64,000 bases of DNA from the NCBI GenBank assembly GCA_014802625.1, contig JAAVBX010000023.1, forward strand, positions 62,001 through 126,000, in the 5' to 3' direction. The position numbers and the translations under genes are program-made. This document shows positions 49,081-59,054 of the stretch, one piece after another. The notes beneath the pieces were generated by a model that had not been told where the DNA came from, ran no database searches, and saw nothing but the letters and a program-made list of their open reading frames with translations. Source of the stretch: a bacterium (GTDB taxonomy: Bacteria > Bacteroidota > Bacteroidia > Bacteroidales > Muribaculaceae). Positions within the stretch are counted from its first letter, which is position 1. The number at the start of each line of letters is the position of its first letter.

Positions 49081-50493
49081 ATGAGCTCAGATGTTATGGA
49101 TGCCCGTTCGACGAATCATTACACTATTGCTGATGCTCCGCTGACGTGGCGGCATTGGTGGATTGTAGGGGTTGCTTCTCTGGGTCAGCTTGTCGGAACG
49201 GCGGTAGCCACAGTAGCCGGCGTATTGATTCCATTGATGATGATCACGACGACCTATGCGCATATGAGCGCTTTTATTCAGGGTTGCATCGGTGCGGCTG
49301 ATCTTCTGGGTATCATGGTGGGCTCAATGGTATTCGGCAGATTGAGCGATAATTATGGCTATCTCCCTTTCTTCAGGCTTTGTCCGGCTTTGATTCTCGT
49401 GGCCTCGCTGGTGGCTATATTCGTCCCGAACGTGTGGATTTTGATAGCCTCACTTTTTGTAATCGGATTCGGCATAGGGGGTGAATATAGTCTTGATTCC
49501 GACTATACGTCCGTGCTGATGCCTGATAGGTATAAGCTCCTTATGCTTGGAATGGTGAAGACCGGAGCGGCATTCGGTAATATTTTAGGTGCGCTCCTCT
49601 CATTTGTCCTCATTGTTATATATGACAATGCCTACGAATGGCCCAGACTGATGTGGATTATTGCCGGCATCTCAGCCATTATGATACTGACACGAATCTA
49701 TTTCTTCGAGAGCCCGAAATGGTTATACGACCATGGCCGGAAGCAGGAGGCTGAACGTGCGCTTCACAAATTCCTTGGCCCTGACGTGGAAATGAATCCT
49801 GCGACGACAATGTCGTCAGCCCATGAAGCTCCCGTACAGCAACTCGGGTTCGTATCGTTCTGTAAGAAGTATTGGAATAAAGTTGTGTTAAGCGGCATAC
49901 CATGGAGCTGTGAAGGTCTCGGAGTTTATGGAATCGGAGTGTTTATCCCTCTGCTCGTTATGGCACTCGGCATTGAGCATGAGTCGAAGTTTGCCACTCC
50001 AATCGAAAATGTAGAGGCCTCGGTGAAGACGACCCTCTGGATTTCATGCATCATATTGCCCGGATTCCTTATCGGCATATGGCTCGCGGTCAAGAAGGTA
50101 AGGGAGGTAAGACTTCAGGCAGTCAGTTTCTGGGCGTGTGCCATCTCCCTTGTGGTTCTCCTATTTTCCTATCATCTGAAATGGCCTGTATGGATTAGCC
50201 TCGTATCTTTCATGGCATTTGAACTCTTTCTCAATATCGGGCCTCACCTTGTGACATATCTGCTTCCCCCAAAGATTTATCCTGTTGAGGTCAGAGGTCA
50301 AGGGACAGGTATCGCCGCAGCAATAGGCAAGGCCGGAGCTGTTTTGGGAGTATTCGTTGTTCCCGTTCTCCTCAAATGGGGAGGTGGAGTTCTTGTTCTC
50401 GGTGTCTCGGCTGCTATTATGGGAATTGGTGCGATAGTGACATCCATCTATGGTCATCGTGTAGAAGAGGAATCCAATAGTAAGATTGCCTGA
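49081..50493 (+). CDS. MFS transporter
   Basis: VFGRLSDNYGYLPFF, FGIGGEYSLDSDY, FFESPKWLYDHGRKQEAERAL; 12-TM-like pattern. Confidence 0.88.
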   Translation: MSSDVMDARSTNHYTIADAPLTWRHWWIVGVASLGQLVGTAVATVAGVLIPLMMITTTYAHMSAFIQGCIGAADLLGIMVGSMVFGRLSDNYGYLPFFRLCPALILVASLVAIFVPNVWILIASLFVIGFGIGGEYSLDSDYTSVLMPDRYKLLMLGMVKTGAAFGNILGALLSFVLIVIYDNAYEWPRLMWIIAGISAIMILTRIYFFESPKWLYDHGRKQEAERALHKFLGPDVEMNPATTMSSAHEAPVQQLGFVSFCKKYWNKVVLSGIPWSCEGLGVYGIGVFIPLLVMALGIEHESKFATPIENVEASVKTTLWISCIILPGFLIGIWLAVKKVREVRLQAVSFWACAISLVVLLFSYHLKWPVWISLVSFMAFELFLNIGPHLVTYLLPPKIYPVEVRGQGTGIAAAIGKAGAVLGVFVVPVLLKWGGGVLVLGVSAAIMGIGAIVTSIYGHRVEEESNSKIA

Positions 50494-51065
50494 TGAGTAA
50501 AACTAAGGATATTTTAAAGATTATAGGACAGTCGGCAGCCTGGACGCTGTTGGCTGTCCTCACTTTAGGATTATACGGGATGGCTATGGCCATTCATCGT
50601 GATACGATTATTAACGGCAGCATAGTTACAGTCGTGGCTTTATCCATGGCCGTGCTTACCGGTATTGCAGTAGCCAATCTCCTCGCCTCGCGCGCATCCG
50701 TCGACTCCGGACTATGGATGAAGATTGCAGGTGTGATGATTTTTGCAGGCGGATTGTATCTATTCTCGTTTTATGCCTTGAATTATCATTGCGCTGACGA
50801 AGAATCAATTCAATCGGAGGAGGTGGTGGTCATCCGCAAGTATTATGAGGTGCATCACCATTCTGAACGTAGCGGGCGTCGCAGTTACTCTACGGGGCGT
50901 CCCTATAACGTCTACTATATGGAAGTGTCGTTCCCGGATGGTCAGACTAAGAAAATGCGGATATCTATGAAGCGATACAATAAATTGCATAAAGGCGATG
51001 TGCTGCACATGGAGCTTGAGAAAGGACTCTTCGGATTTCCTGTCATACGCGACAATCCATATTGA
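50493..51065 (+). CDS. Membrane protein of unknown function (possibly DUF3592-like)
   Basis: Three or four TM segments then soluble C-terminus; start codon overlaps MFS stop. Confidence 0.6.
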   Translation: MSKTKDILKIIGQSAAWTLLAVLTLGLYGMAMAIHRDTIINGSIVTVVALSMAVLTGIAVANLLASRASVDSGLWMKIAGVMIFAGGLYLFSFYALNYHCADEESIQSEEVVVIRKYYEVHHHSERSGRRSYSTGRPYNVYYMEVSFPDGQTKKMRISMKRYNKLHKGDVLHMELEKGLFGFPVIRDNPY

Positions 51066-51085
51066 TCTATAACTAAATGAGATAC

Positions 51086-51133
51086 AATAAGGGAGACATA
51101 TCATGGTTGATCCACAGATATATCTCCCTTATT
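51086..51133. terminator. Bidirectional terminator between convergent 50493-51065 (+) and ureD (-)
   Basis: AATAAGGGAGACATATC...GATATATCTCCCTTATT. Confidence 0.75.
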
Positions 51134-51148
51134 CTATTAATTGATATT

Positions 51149-52117
51149 TTATCTCCAGGGGAATTCTTCGGGTAGTTCCTTACCTTTTACGACCTTACGG
51201 AATGTGGCCAGAAAATCTCTTACAATTTTCTTCACGGGTCCCGGCTCCATACCGAGCACCTTGAATAGTAATCCGGCGTCATTAGGTAGGTGAGTTATAC
51301 CGCATGCCACTCTGTTCTCTCGATCAATGAAGGGATTTGTCTGAGCGTAAATCTCATCGGCTTTATCCTTTGGAGCCAAAACGATGACATTGGAGAACAC
51401 ATCATATTGCCCCATAATGCCGAGTTGGCGAGGATTGGTTTCTTTGGGGTCGATGATGAATTTCTCTCGGAAAAGCGGAGTGCCGTCAGGACGTTCCGCG
51501 TGACTGCATACCGATAATATATCGAATTCAAACAGCTCCCCCTCCTTGTAATATTTACGACCTCCCATGAAAATCTCCGAATAAAACAGCGATGCCGTGG
51601 GATCTATAGTTATCGTGGTATCAGAGATAAAGCGTGTGTGGCGGCATGGATAAACCGGTTCGGGCATAAACTCAAGATATGAATCCTCCTTGAGGGTGAT
51701 ATGCTGAACTAATCCGGAGTAGTTATGGGTCATCTCCGCAAGCTTTGTGGCCGCTCCGGTGCTTATCCAGGCGTAAGACCCCTTGTTCATGGTGATATCC
51801 TGCTGATAGCGGTCGCCCTCAACATTCGGACCACCTGAAGAGAGGATATAGACACATGGCATCTCCGGCATCCCCTTGTCGAAATATAACGCTTGCTGCA
51901 CTATAAGGGGAGCGCGTCGGTCGAGATCTCTGAGAATTGACTTCCCTCTCGGATCGATTTCAAAGCCAAGTCTCAGATAGCCGTGCTTTCCCGGAGCTCC
52001 CACATACATCGCCAGAGGCGTGTCGAGATAGGGAGCCATCTCGCTACAGTGTGAGAAATCGACAGGAGGCACTCCGGTGTCGCTTGTTGTCAGATGAGAT
52101 TGATAGTCGAATGCCAT
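51149..52117 (-). CDS. ureD: Urease accessory protein UreD
   Basis: UreD-like YAWISTGAATKLAEM...YLEFMPEPVYPCRHTRF; next to ureG. Confidence 0.9.
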   Translation of the reverse strand: MAFDYQSHLTTSDTGVPPVDFSHCSEMAPYLDTPLAMYVGAPGKHGYLRLGFEIDPRGKSILRDLDRRAPLIVQQALYFDKGMPEMPCVYILSSGGPNVEGDRYQQDITMNKGSYAWISTGAATKLAEMTHNYSGLVQHITLKEDSYLEFMPEPVYPCRHTRFISDTTITIDPTASLFYSEIFMGGRKYYKEGELFEFDILSVCSHAERPDGTPLFREKFIIDPKETNPRQLGIMGQYDVFSNVIVLAPKDKADEIYAQTNPFIDRENRVACGITHLPNDAGLLFKVLGMEPGPVKKIVRDFLATFRKVVKGKELPEEFPWR

Positions 52118-52153
52118 TGTGGAAGTGGGTTTAATTATCTGAAGTTATAGCCC

Positions 52154-52780
52154 TCACGCCTTGTTGGCTTTGTCAAACAACGCCATCTTGAAAATAAGAT
52201 CCACGAGCTCGTTAATGCCCTCTCCCGTCATGCAGTTGGTGAATACAAACGGTTTGCCGGGTCGCATCAGTTTTGAGTCATGATCCATAACGCTGAGGTC
52301 AGCGTGCACATAAGGAGCGAGATCAGTCTTATTTATCACGAGAATATCACTCTGGGAGATACCGGGGCCATCCTTACGGGGAATTTTATCACCGGCTGCC
52401 ACATCGATTACATAGATGAAGAAGTCGACCAATGCCGGACTAAAGGTCAGTGTAAGGTTGTCTCCTCCCGATTCGATAAGCACGATGTCGGTTTCAGGAA
52501 ATTTTTCCTCCATCTCCTCGACAGCCGCGATATTCATCGAGGGGTCCTCGCGCACGGCAGTATGGGGACATGCGCCCGTCTCCACTCCGATAATTTTATC
52601 CTCCACCAGTATGCCCTTGAGAGTTTTGCGGACATGCTTGGCATCCTCGGTAGTCACAATATCGTTGGTGATGATCAGTACGTTCTGACCCAACTCAAGC
52701 AGGCGCGGAGTTATTGCCTCGATCAAAGCAGTCTTGCCCGAACCGACAGGTCCGCCTACTCCTATTCTACATGTACTCAT
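52154..52780 (-). CDS. ureG: Urease accessory GTPase UreG
   Basis: [69 protein letters not shown]. Confidence 0.97.
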   Translation of the reverse strand: MSTCRIGVGGPVGSGKTALIEAITPRLLELGQNVLIITNDIVTTEDAKHVRKTLKGILVEDKIIGVETGACPHTAVREDPSMNIAAVEEMEEKFPETDIVLIESGGDNLTLTFSPALVDFFIYVIDVAAGDKIPRKDGPGISQSDILVINKTDLAPYVHADLSVMDHDSKLMRPGKPFVFTNCMTGEGINELVDLIFKMALFDKANKA

Positions 52781-52799
52781 TCTTTTTAATCCTTTGTTT

Positions 52800-52994
52800 T
52801 AAGTAAGTTTTATAAATTAGTTAATTCTTTCACCTAAGTAAGTTGCGCTGAATGGCCAATGTTCTTTTTGATTTTGAGCGGTCTCTTTGTCTCTCTCTTT
52901 CAGTCGCATAGCCCGCTATGCTCCTTCACTCGCGAGACAAATAGCCTCGCTCAAAATCAAAAATAACTATTGGCTAATTTCTAAAACTTACTTA
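52800..52994. repeat. 195-bp imperfect palindromic element between ureF and ureG
   Basis: Ends TAAGTAAGTTTTATAAATTAG / CTAATTTCTAAAACTTACTTA (20/21 complementary) plus nested arms TTTTTGATTTTGAGCG / CGCTCAAAATCAAAAA; related to 57573-57763. Confidence 0.85.
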
Positions 52995-52997
52995 CTG

Positions 52998-53690
52998 TTA
53001 GTTCATGAACATTCTCATATTGCCTTTCTCATGCAGAGATGCGAGAATATCAAGTTCGGGGAAAAAGGCGTGCATCTCCCCTACCTTTAATTTTCTGACC
53101 TTATCATACAGAGCCGGGACATCCTTGCTCATATCGTAAAGAATTTCCTGAGTGTCATAGTGAGAAACTCTTACACAGCGCAATGCAGCGGAGAGCACCA
53201 TATTGACTACGCCATATTGATGCGAACAGAATAGATCCTCCTCGGATATTCCTGCTGCAGCGAAAGCAATTCCTTGAGCCACAGGATAAGTGCCCGGCGT
53301 ACGGTCATTCTTTATATCCTCCAGCCAATGGTCAACAATCTCACTGTCGAAGAGTTTCTTGCCGAGTTCACCCAGTTTTTTACCCATACGCTTGAGCATC
53401 TGCCGCGCCTCATCATTCATCTTGCAGAGAATCAATGTTCTGTCGGCCTCTACGATTGCATCATAGTCGCCGGATAGATAAGCTCTGTGTGCGGCGATGG
53501 CTGCTATCCCGTCAGTGTAAGCGGCCTGTAATGCCTGCGACTTGGCGAAAGCGTGTAGCGTCGCCTTGTCTTTTACCATATTCTCGAAGCCTGCGGTCTC
53601 AAGACCATTCGAGAAGGAGAATGTTCCTACAGGAAAGGTTGAGTCGGTAAATTGCAGCAGGCGCATTATTTCCGTTATGTTCAAAGCCAT
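52998..53690 (-). CDS. ureF: Urease accessory protein UreF
   Basis: LLQFTDSTFPVGTFSFSNGLETAG; SHQYGVVNMVLSAALRCVRVSHYDTQ. Confidence 0.93.
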   Translation of the reverse strand: MALNITEIMRLLQFTDSTFPVGTFSFSNGLETAGFENMVKDKATLHAFAKSQALQAAYTDGIAAIAAHRAYLSGDYDAIVEADRTLILCKMNDEARQMLKRMGKKLGELGKKLFDSEIVDHWLEDIKNDRTPGTYPVAQGIAFAAAGISEEDLFCSHQYGVVNMVLSAALRCVRVSHYDTQEILYDMSKDVPALYDKVRKLKVGEMHAFFPELDILASLHEKGNMRMFMN

Positions 53691-53742
53691 ATGGGAATAT
53701 TTGGAGGAATTTTATTAATTGGATCCGAGTCAACTGTCAGTA

Positions 53743-54402
53743 TCAATGTATCGAGTCCGATTCATGCTCGTGCGGATACTCGCCATTCTCATGGGTGTGG
53801 TAATGTCCGTCGCCATGCTCATGATAATGCACTATATGGTCGTGTTCATGGATATGGCTGTGGCTTTCGTGACCGGCACCCCCGAATAGACGGCGTGTCT
53901 CATGTGGAGCAAGGAAGGGAATAACGTCCAGTCCCTTTTCAAATTCAAATGTGATTCCGGGAATATGGTGTGTCTCAAGCACGCTGAGCATCACCTTCTT
54001 GTCCACCGTCAGGGGAACATAGACCTTTGTACCTTTGACTACAGCCGGCCAGTGCTGATTGCCTATCGCGTGACCGAGCTCAAGGGAGATGCGTATAATT
54101 GTATCATGATCCTTCTCGGCAATCCCACTGAGGTCCACGACCAGCACGGGACTGAGTTCAAGACGAAGCACCACGGCTTTATTCGTTTCGGGATCGTAAT
54201 CTATCACGTCTCCATCGACTATATGAGTGTGGCGTGCCAGAGCTACGGGATATTCTATCCCGCTGAGACCCTTTGCGAGGAAACGTGATTTCTGTGCGGT
54301 CCATTGGTCAAGGAATATCTCATCGATTTCGGCGTTGGCGAGACGATTTTTCCATTCATCTGATTTGCGCATGTTGCCGAGGACTTCTGAATATATCTTC
54401 AT
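53743..54402 (-). CDS. ureE: Urease accessory nickel chaperone UreE with His-rich C-terminus
   Basis: UreE-like LARHTHIVDGDVIDYD, GHAIGNQHWPAVV; tail GHESHSHIHEHDHIVHYHEHGDGHYHTHENGEYPHEHESDSIH. Confidence 0.93.
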   Translation of the reverse strand: MKIYSEVLGNMRKSDEWKNRLANAEIDEIFLDQWTAQKSRFLAKGLSGIEYPVALARHTHIVDGDVIDYDPETNKAVVLRLELSPVLVVDLSGIAEKDHDTIIRISLELGHAIGNQHWPAVVKGTKVYVPLTVDKKVMLSVLETHHIPGITFEFEKGLDVIPFLAPHETRRLFGGAGHESHSHIHEHDHIVHYHEHGDGHYHTHENGEYPHEHESDSIH

Positions 54403-54514
54403 TATCGGTTTTTAATGTTTAGTTTTTATAATTTAATATATGTGCCCCATTAATTTCAAGACACCATTCTAAGAGAGTAACAATTATTCGCGTACAATGT
54501 TTAATATTCCTTAA

Positions 54515-54546
54515 AAAAGAGGCAGGTGTCCGATCGGACACCTGCC
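54515..54546 (-). terminator. Rho-independent terminator between ureC and ureE
   Basis: Perfect palindrome GGCAGGTGTCCGATCGGACACCTGCC (54521-54546) followed on the minus strand by TCTTTTTTAA. Confidence 0.85.
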
Positions 54547-54573
54547 AATTCCTATCGTGTTTCTATAATCTTA

Positions 54574-56292
54574 TTAGCTGAACCAATACAGCTGACCGAG
54601 CGGGAGACTCTTTGCCGGCGGCACGTATGCGAGCACACCGTCTACCGTTACATAGAAAGTCTCGGGGTTAACCTCGATGTGAGGAGTAGCTGTATTACGA
54701 ACCATATCGTTCTTGCCGAGCTGGCGCACGCCATGAACCGGATAAACCATAGAGGTCAAGCCATACTTCTCTTTGACACCTGCTTCGTGGGCTGCCTGAG
54801 ATACGAAAGTATAGCGTGTGTTCTGGAGAGCTTCACCGTATGCTCCGAACATCGGACGCATAATCTTAGGCTGCGGAGTGGGAAGAGAAGCGTTCGGATC
54901 GCCCATGTTGGCCCAGTTGATGACACCACCTTTGATCACGAGATTCGGTTTTGTGCCGAAGAATGCGGGTTCCCAAATCACAAGGTCAGCCATTTTGCCC
55001 TTCTCAATCGAACCGAGGACATCGCTGATACCATAAGTGATGGCCGGGTTGAGAGTGATTTGTGCGAGATAGCGGAGCACACGGAAATTATCGTTGCCCT
55101 CGGCATCCTCGGGAAGTTTACCGCGCACCGACTTCATGTATGAGGCCATCTGGAAAGTACGCATGAACGATTCGCCGACACGGCCCATAGCCTGAGAGTC
55201 GGAAGATACCATCGAAATGATACCGAGGTCATGGAAGATATTCTCGGCCGACTGCGTTTCCGGACGTACACGGCTCTCCGCGAAAGCCACGTCTGAAGGA
55301 ATATTCGGATTCAGGTTGTGGCAGACCATAATCATGTCGAAGAGCTCAGCTTCCGAGTTGATGCCATAAGGAAGCGTCGGGTTGGTCGACGACGGGAGTA
55401 CATTCGGCATCGATGCCACCTTCAGAAGGTCAGGAGCGTGACCACCGCCGGCACCCTCGGTATGGTAAGTGTGGATCGTGCGACCGTCAATTGCCGCCAG
55501 AGTATCCTCTACGAAACCTGATTCATTCAGAGTATCGGTGTGGATCGCTACCTGCATGTCAAGGTTATCGGCAGCCTCAAGACATGTGCGGATAACCGCA
55601 GGAGTTGCGCCCCAGTCCTCGTGAATCTTGAATCCCATAGCACCTGCGGCTGCCTGTGCATAGAGTTCCTGCGGACGTGAGCAGTTGCCTTTACCCAGCA
55701 GACCGATATTAATGGGAAGGCCATCTATCGACTGGAGGATTCTCTCAAGGTTCCAGGGACCTGAGGTGATTGTCGTACCGTTCGTGCCGTCAGTCGGACC
55801 GATGCCACCGCCGATCAAGGTGGTAATACCGTTTGACAGGCAGTTGTAAGCCTGCTGAGGTGAGACGAAGTGTACGTGTCCGTCAATACCGGCGGCAGTG
55901 ACGATCATATGTTCACCCGAGATAGCGTCGGTCGACGGACCCGTAGCCAAACCGGGTGTCACGCCGGCCATGATATTCGGATTACCGGCTTTGCCTATAC
56001 CGGCGATCTTGCCGTCTTTGATACCGATATCGGCCTTTACCACACCGAGCACCGGATCAATGATAGTGGCATTAGTGATGACGATATCAAGCGACCCCTC
56101 CTTGGAGGAGCACTCGTTGGCCAGACCCATGCCATCGCGAAGGGTTTTGCCGCCGCCATATACAACCTCATCACCATATGTGCGGAGGTCCTTCTCTATT
56201 TCTACATACAGATCGGTGTTGCCCAGACGAATCTTATCGCCGACCGTGGGGCCGAAAAGCATGTTATTGTCTTTACGTGATATTACAGCCAT
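54574..56292 (-). CDS. ureC: Urease subunit alpha
   Basis: [67 protein letters not shown]. Confidence 0.98.
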   Translation of the reverse strand: MAVISRKDNNMLFGPTVGDKIRLGNTDLYVEIEKDLRTYGDEVVYGGGKTLRDGMGLANECSSKEGSLDIVITNATIIDPVLGVVKADIGIKDGKIAGIGKAGNPNIMAGVTPGLATGPSTDAISGEHMIVTAAGIDGHVHFVSPQQAYNCLSNGITTLIGGGIGPTDGTNGTTITSGPWNLERILQSIDGLPINIGLLGKGNCSRPQELYAQAAAGAMGFKIHEDWGATPAVIRTCLEAADNLDMQVAIHTDTLNESGFVEDTLAAIDGRTIHTYHTEGAGGGHAPDLLKVASMPNVLPSSTNPTLPYGINSEAELFDMIMVCHNLNPNIPSDVAFAESRVRPETQSAENIFHDLGIISMVSSDSQAMGRVGESFMRTFQMASYMKSVRGKLPEDAEGNDNFRVLRYLAQITLNPAITYGISDVLGSIEKGKMADLVIWEPAFFGTKPNLVIKGGVINWANMGDPNASLPTPQPKIMRPMFGAYGEALQNTRYTFVSQAAHEAGVKEKYGLTSMVYPVHGVRQLGKNDMVRNTATPHIEVNPETFYVTVDGVLAYVPPAKSLPLGQLYWFS

Positions 56293-56303
56293 GGGATTCT
56301 GTG

Positions 56304-56921
56304 TTATTTGGTGATTTGTGATTCGTCATACTCTCCGTCGGCCTCTGTCTCGCTGACAGACTTATAGCCGTATTCCTTCATACGGCGCAGGGCCTCCATG
56401 TATTTGGGATAGTATGCGGGTGTATCCTGAAGGGCGGTCGAACCGTTGACGAGATCGTCAAATCCGATTACGCGGTGCTTGCCTGCGTAGCTTACGAGTT
56501 CAATCTCCTTTTCTTCGCCCGGTTCGAAACGAATGGCGGTGGTAGCCGGAATGTTCAGATGATAGCCGAATGCTTTCGGACGATCAAATTCCATATAGCG
56601 GTTGCACTCGAAGAAATGGAAATGTGAACCAATCTGAACGGGGCGGTCGCCTGTATTGCGGACTTTCAGTTTCACCGTGCGGCGATCCTTATTGTATTCT
56701 ATGGGTTCGTCGGCCAGGATTACCCCACCGACGGGAACATATTCCTTCGGCTCGAATCCGGGTGTCTTCGGGTAGGCGATATCAGGTGCGCCGGTATATA
56801 CACCCATCGGTGTCTCATATCCATCCTTTGCAAAATCCGGCATAGGAATGTTCGGGATAGGCGGCATGGGCTTGCTTTCGCTTCCGGCCTGTGACGCGCT
56901 GTTCTGTGTTGTCTGAGCCAT
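56304..56921 (-). CDS. ureB: Urease subunit beta, extended at both ends
   Basis: Core [46 protein letters not shown]...[13 protein letters not shown]; extra N- and C-terminal residues. Confidence 0.95.
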   Translation of the reverse strand: MAQTTQNSASQAGSESKPMPPIPNIPMPDFAKDGYETPMGVYTGAPDIAYPKTPGFEPKEYVPVGGVILADEPIEYNKDRRTVKLKVRNTGDRPVQIGSHFHFFECNRYMEFDRPKAFGYHLNIPATTAIRFEPGEEKEIELVSYAGKHRVIGFDDLVNGSTALQDTPAYYPKYMEALRRMKEYGYKSVSETEADGEYDESQITK

Positions 56922-56953
56922 AATAATTGTTTTTTGATAGTTGCCGCTATGCC

Positions 56954-57256
56954 TTAGCGGATAGGATTATGAATTGAAACCAGACGGCTGCCGTCAGTAA
57001 ATACGGCCTCCACTTGCAGGAGGTTGATCATATCGGCAACACCGTCCATTACTTGTTCTTTGGTCAGGACTTGAGTGGCGTCGTGCATAACTTCCTCTAC
57101 AGTCTTACCCTCTCGAGCGCCCTCAAGTGCGCAGCTTGTGATATAGGCCACTGATTCAGGATAATTCAATTTCAATCCTTTCTTGAGTCGACGTTCGGCA
57201 ATCAGCCCCACGCACAGCAGGGTGAGTTTGTCTTGCTCTTTCGGTGTAAAATGCAT
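56954..57256 (-). CDS. ureA: Urease subunit gamma
   Basis: [57 protein letters not shown]. Confidence 0.97.
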   Translation of the reverse strand: MHFTPKEQDKLTLLCVGLIAERRLKKGLKLNYPESVAYITSCALEGAREGKTVEEVMHDATQVLTKEQVMDGVADMINLLQVEAVFTDGSRLVSIHNPIR

Positions 57257-57572
57257 AGCATTCGGGTTTAGGGGTGAAACATTCTTTTCAAAGTTATAAC
57301 ACTTGAAGATAAATTAAGTTGCAGATAAGTCATTCATTTTGTCATTTTTTTGAATTTGCTCTGATATCTTTATTCTTGTATTATTGTATTATCCATATCC
57401 TTGCCATACGGGGAGCGTAGCTATCCCCTGACTTTGAACTTTACCTTTTCGCGGAATGTTTTATTGATGTTTATGAATATGGAATAATGTGAAATTTTGT
57501 TTCGCATTTCGCTTGAGAATATTTGCTTATGGTTGGAATGATTCTTGAGCATTGACTATAATCTTGTCTGAA

Positions 57573-57763
57573 AGTAGTTGCTAAGAATTAATGAACAGAT
57601 AAAACGAAGTTATTTTTGAGCAGATTAGCCTGCGGAGTAAAGGCGCATACACCGCTATGCGACTGAACGACAAAGGCTAAGATGCCAAAAAGAACGAGTT
57701 TTATCGTTCAAGATCTTTCCGACTACTGTGTAAGCATATATCGATTAATTGTTAGCAACTACT
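57573..57763. repeat. 191-bp imperfect palindromic element upstream of fimbrial cluster B
   Basis: Ends AGTAGTTGCTAAGAATTA / TAATTGTTAGCAACTACT (17/18 complementary); shares ordered blocks with the reverse complement of 52800-52994. Confidence 0.82.
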
Positions 57764-57764
57764 T

Positions 57765-59054
57765 ATGTTGAAAAGAATCTCCGAAATATTATTGCTCGCC
57801 ATTTCAGGATGTGCTTTAGCAAGGGCCGACCGGATTCCTGATTCCGATACGGTGACTGTAAAGTTCAGGCAATCACATTCGCAGATTGATCTGGGCTTCT
57901 CTGATAATGGCGAACATTTGACCGACCTTCTTCGACAGATCCGTGGCAGGGAACAAAGCGATTCCGTATTGGCTGTAAAAAAAGTGAAGGTGCGTGGTGG
58001 CGCATCTCCGGAAGGAAGCATAATGCTGAATCGTGATTTATCCTATCGAAGGGCTGAGAGTATTTTTAATTGGCTCTCCAATCGTATTGAGATCGAGGAT
58101 TCGTTGGTCGGATTCGAATATCTCGGACGAGATTGGAATGGTCTTTTAAATTATGTTTTAGCCGACTCCGAGGTGCCCTGTCGGGGTGAGGTTCTCGATC
58201 TCGTGAGGAGAGTTGCGGAGGCTCCCCGCCCTGAATCCGGTGGCACACGGGATTATCTTGCGCAGCTCAAGGAAATTGGCGGCGGACTCCCCTACTCCTA
58301 TCTTTATCGACATGCCTTTCCGGGTTTGCGGGAGTCAAGTGTCATTATAGAATATGGGATGCGGAAGGGCTATACCCCATTTTTCCCTCAGGTCGGCCAA
58401 GCTGTCATACCTCTTACTCCGTATCTTCTCTCTCCCGGTATTTATACAGGGAGTATGGAGGGTCTCGCTGACAGGCACCCCTGTCGGCCATTTTACATGG
58501 CGGTGAAGACCAACCTGCTCTCCGATGCTCTCGCCTTGCCTAACATAGGAGTGGAATTTTATTTGGGGCGAGCATGGTCTATATCGGCCGATTGGACTTA
58601 TGGTTGGTGGGACGATGATAGCGCCCATCGATATTGGCGCGCGTATGGCGGCGAGGTGGCGTTGCGCCGCTGGTTTGGCCGTAAGGCTGATGAAAAGCCT
58701 CTGACGGGTCATCATCTCGGTATTTATGCCGGCGCGATAACATACGATTTTGAATTCGGGTCTACCGGATATATGGGTGGCATTCCCGGAGGAACACTTT
58801 GGGATCGGTGCAATTGGTATGCCGGAATAGAATATGGATATTCATTGCCTGTGGCGCGTCGACTGAATATTGATTTCACTCTTGGAATCGGATATCTCGG
58901 CGGTAAATACATCAAGTATGAACCGAAGAATGGATATTACCGATGGGAATCCACCAATCGTCTGAATTGGTTTGGGCCTACCAAGGCTGAGATATCTCTC
59001 GTGTGGCTGATAGGGTGCGATAATTATAATAGGCCGAAAGGAGGTGGAAAATAA
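57765..59054 (+). CDS. OmpA-like (N) + DUF3575 (C) protein of fimbrial cluster B
   Basis: N-terminal VRGGASPEGSIMLNRDLSYRRAESIFNWL; C-terminal MAVKTNLLSDALALPNIGVEFYLGRAWSISADWTYGWW. Confidence 0.85.
   Translation: MLKRISEILLLAISGCALARADRIPDSDTVTVKFRQSHSQIDLGFSDNGEHLTDLLRQIRGREQSDSVLAVKKVKVRGGASPEGSIMLNRDLSYRRAESIFNWLSNRIEIEDSLVGFEYLGRDWNGLLNYVLADSEVPCRGEVLDLVRRVAEAPRPESGGTRDYLAQLKEIGGGLPYSYLYRHAFPGLRESSVIIEYGMRKGYTPFFPQVGQAVIPLTPYLLSPGIYTGSMEGLADRHPCRPFYMAVKTNLLSDALALPNIGVEFYLGRAWSISADWTYGWWDDDSAHRYWRAYGGEVALRRWFGRKADEKPLTGHHLGIYAGAITYDFEFGSTGYMGGIPGGTLWDRCNWYAGIEYGYSLPVARRLNIDFTLGIGYLGGKYIKYEPKNGYYRWESTNRLNWFGPTKAEISLVWLIGCDNYNRPKGGGK

Noticed and set aside
52800-52994. CRISPR-like or IS-derived element with transposase
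   Set aside because: No repeat-spacer periodicity and no ORF with transposase motifs; nested palindrome only.
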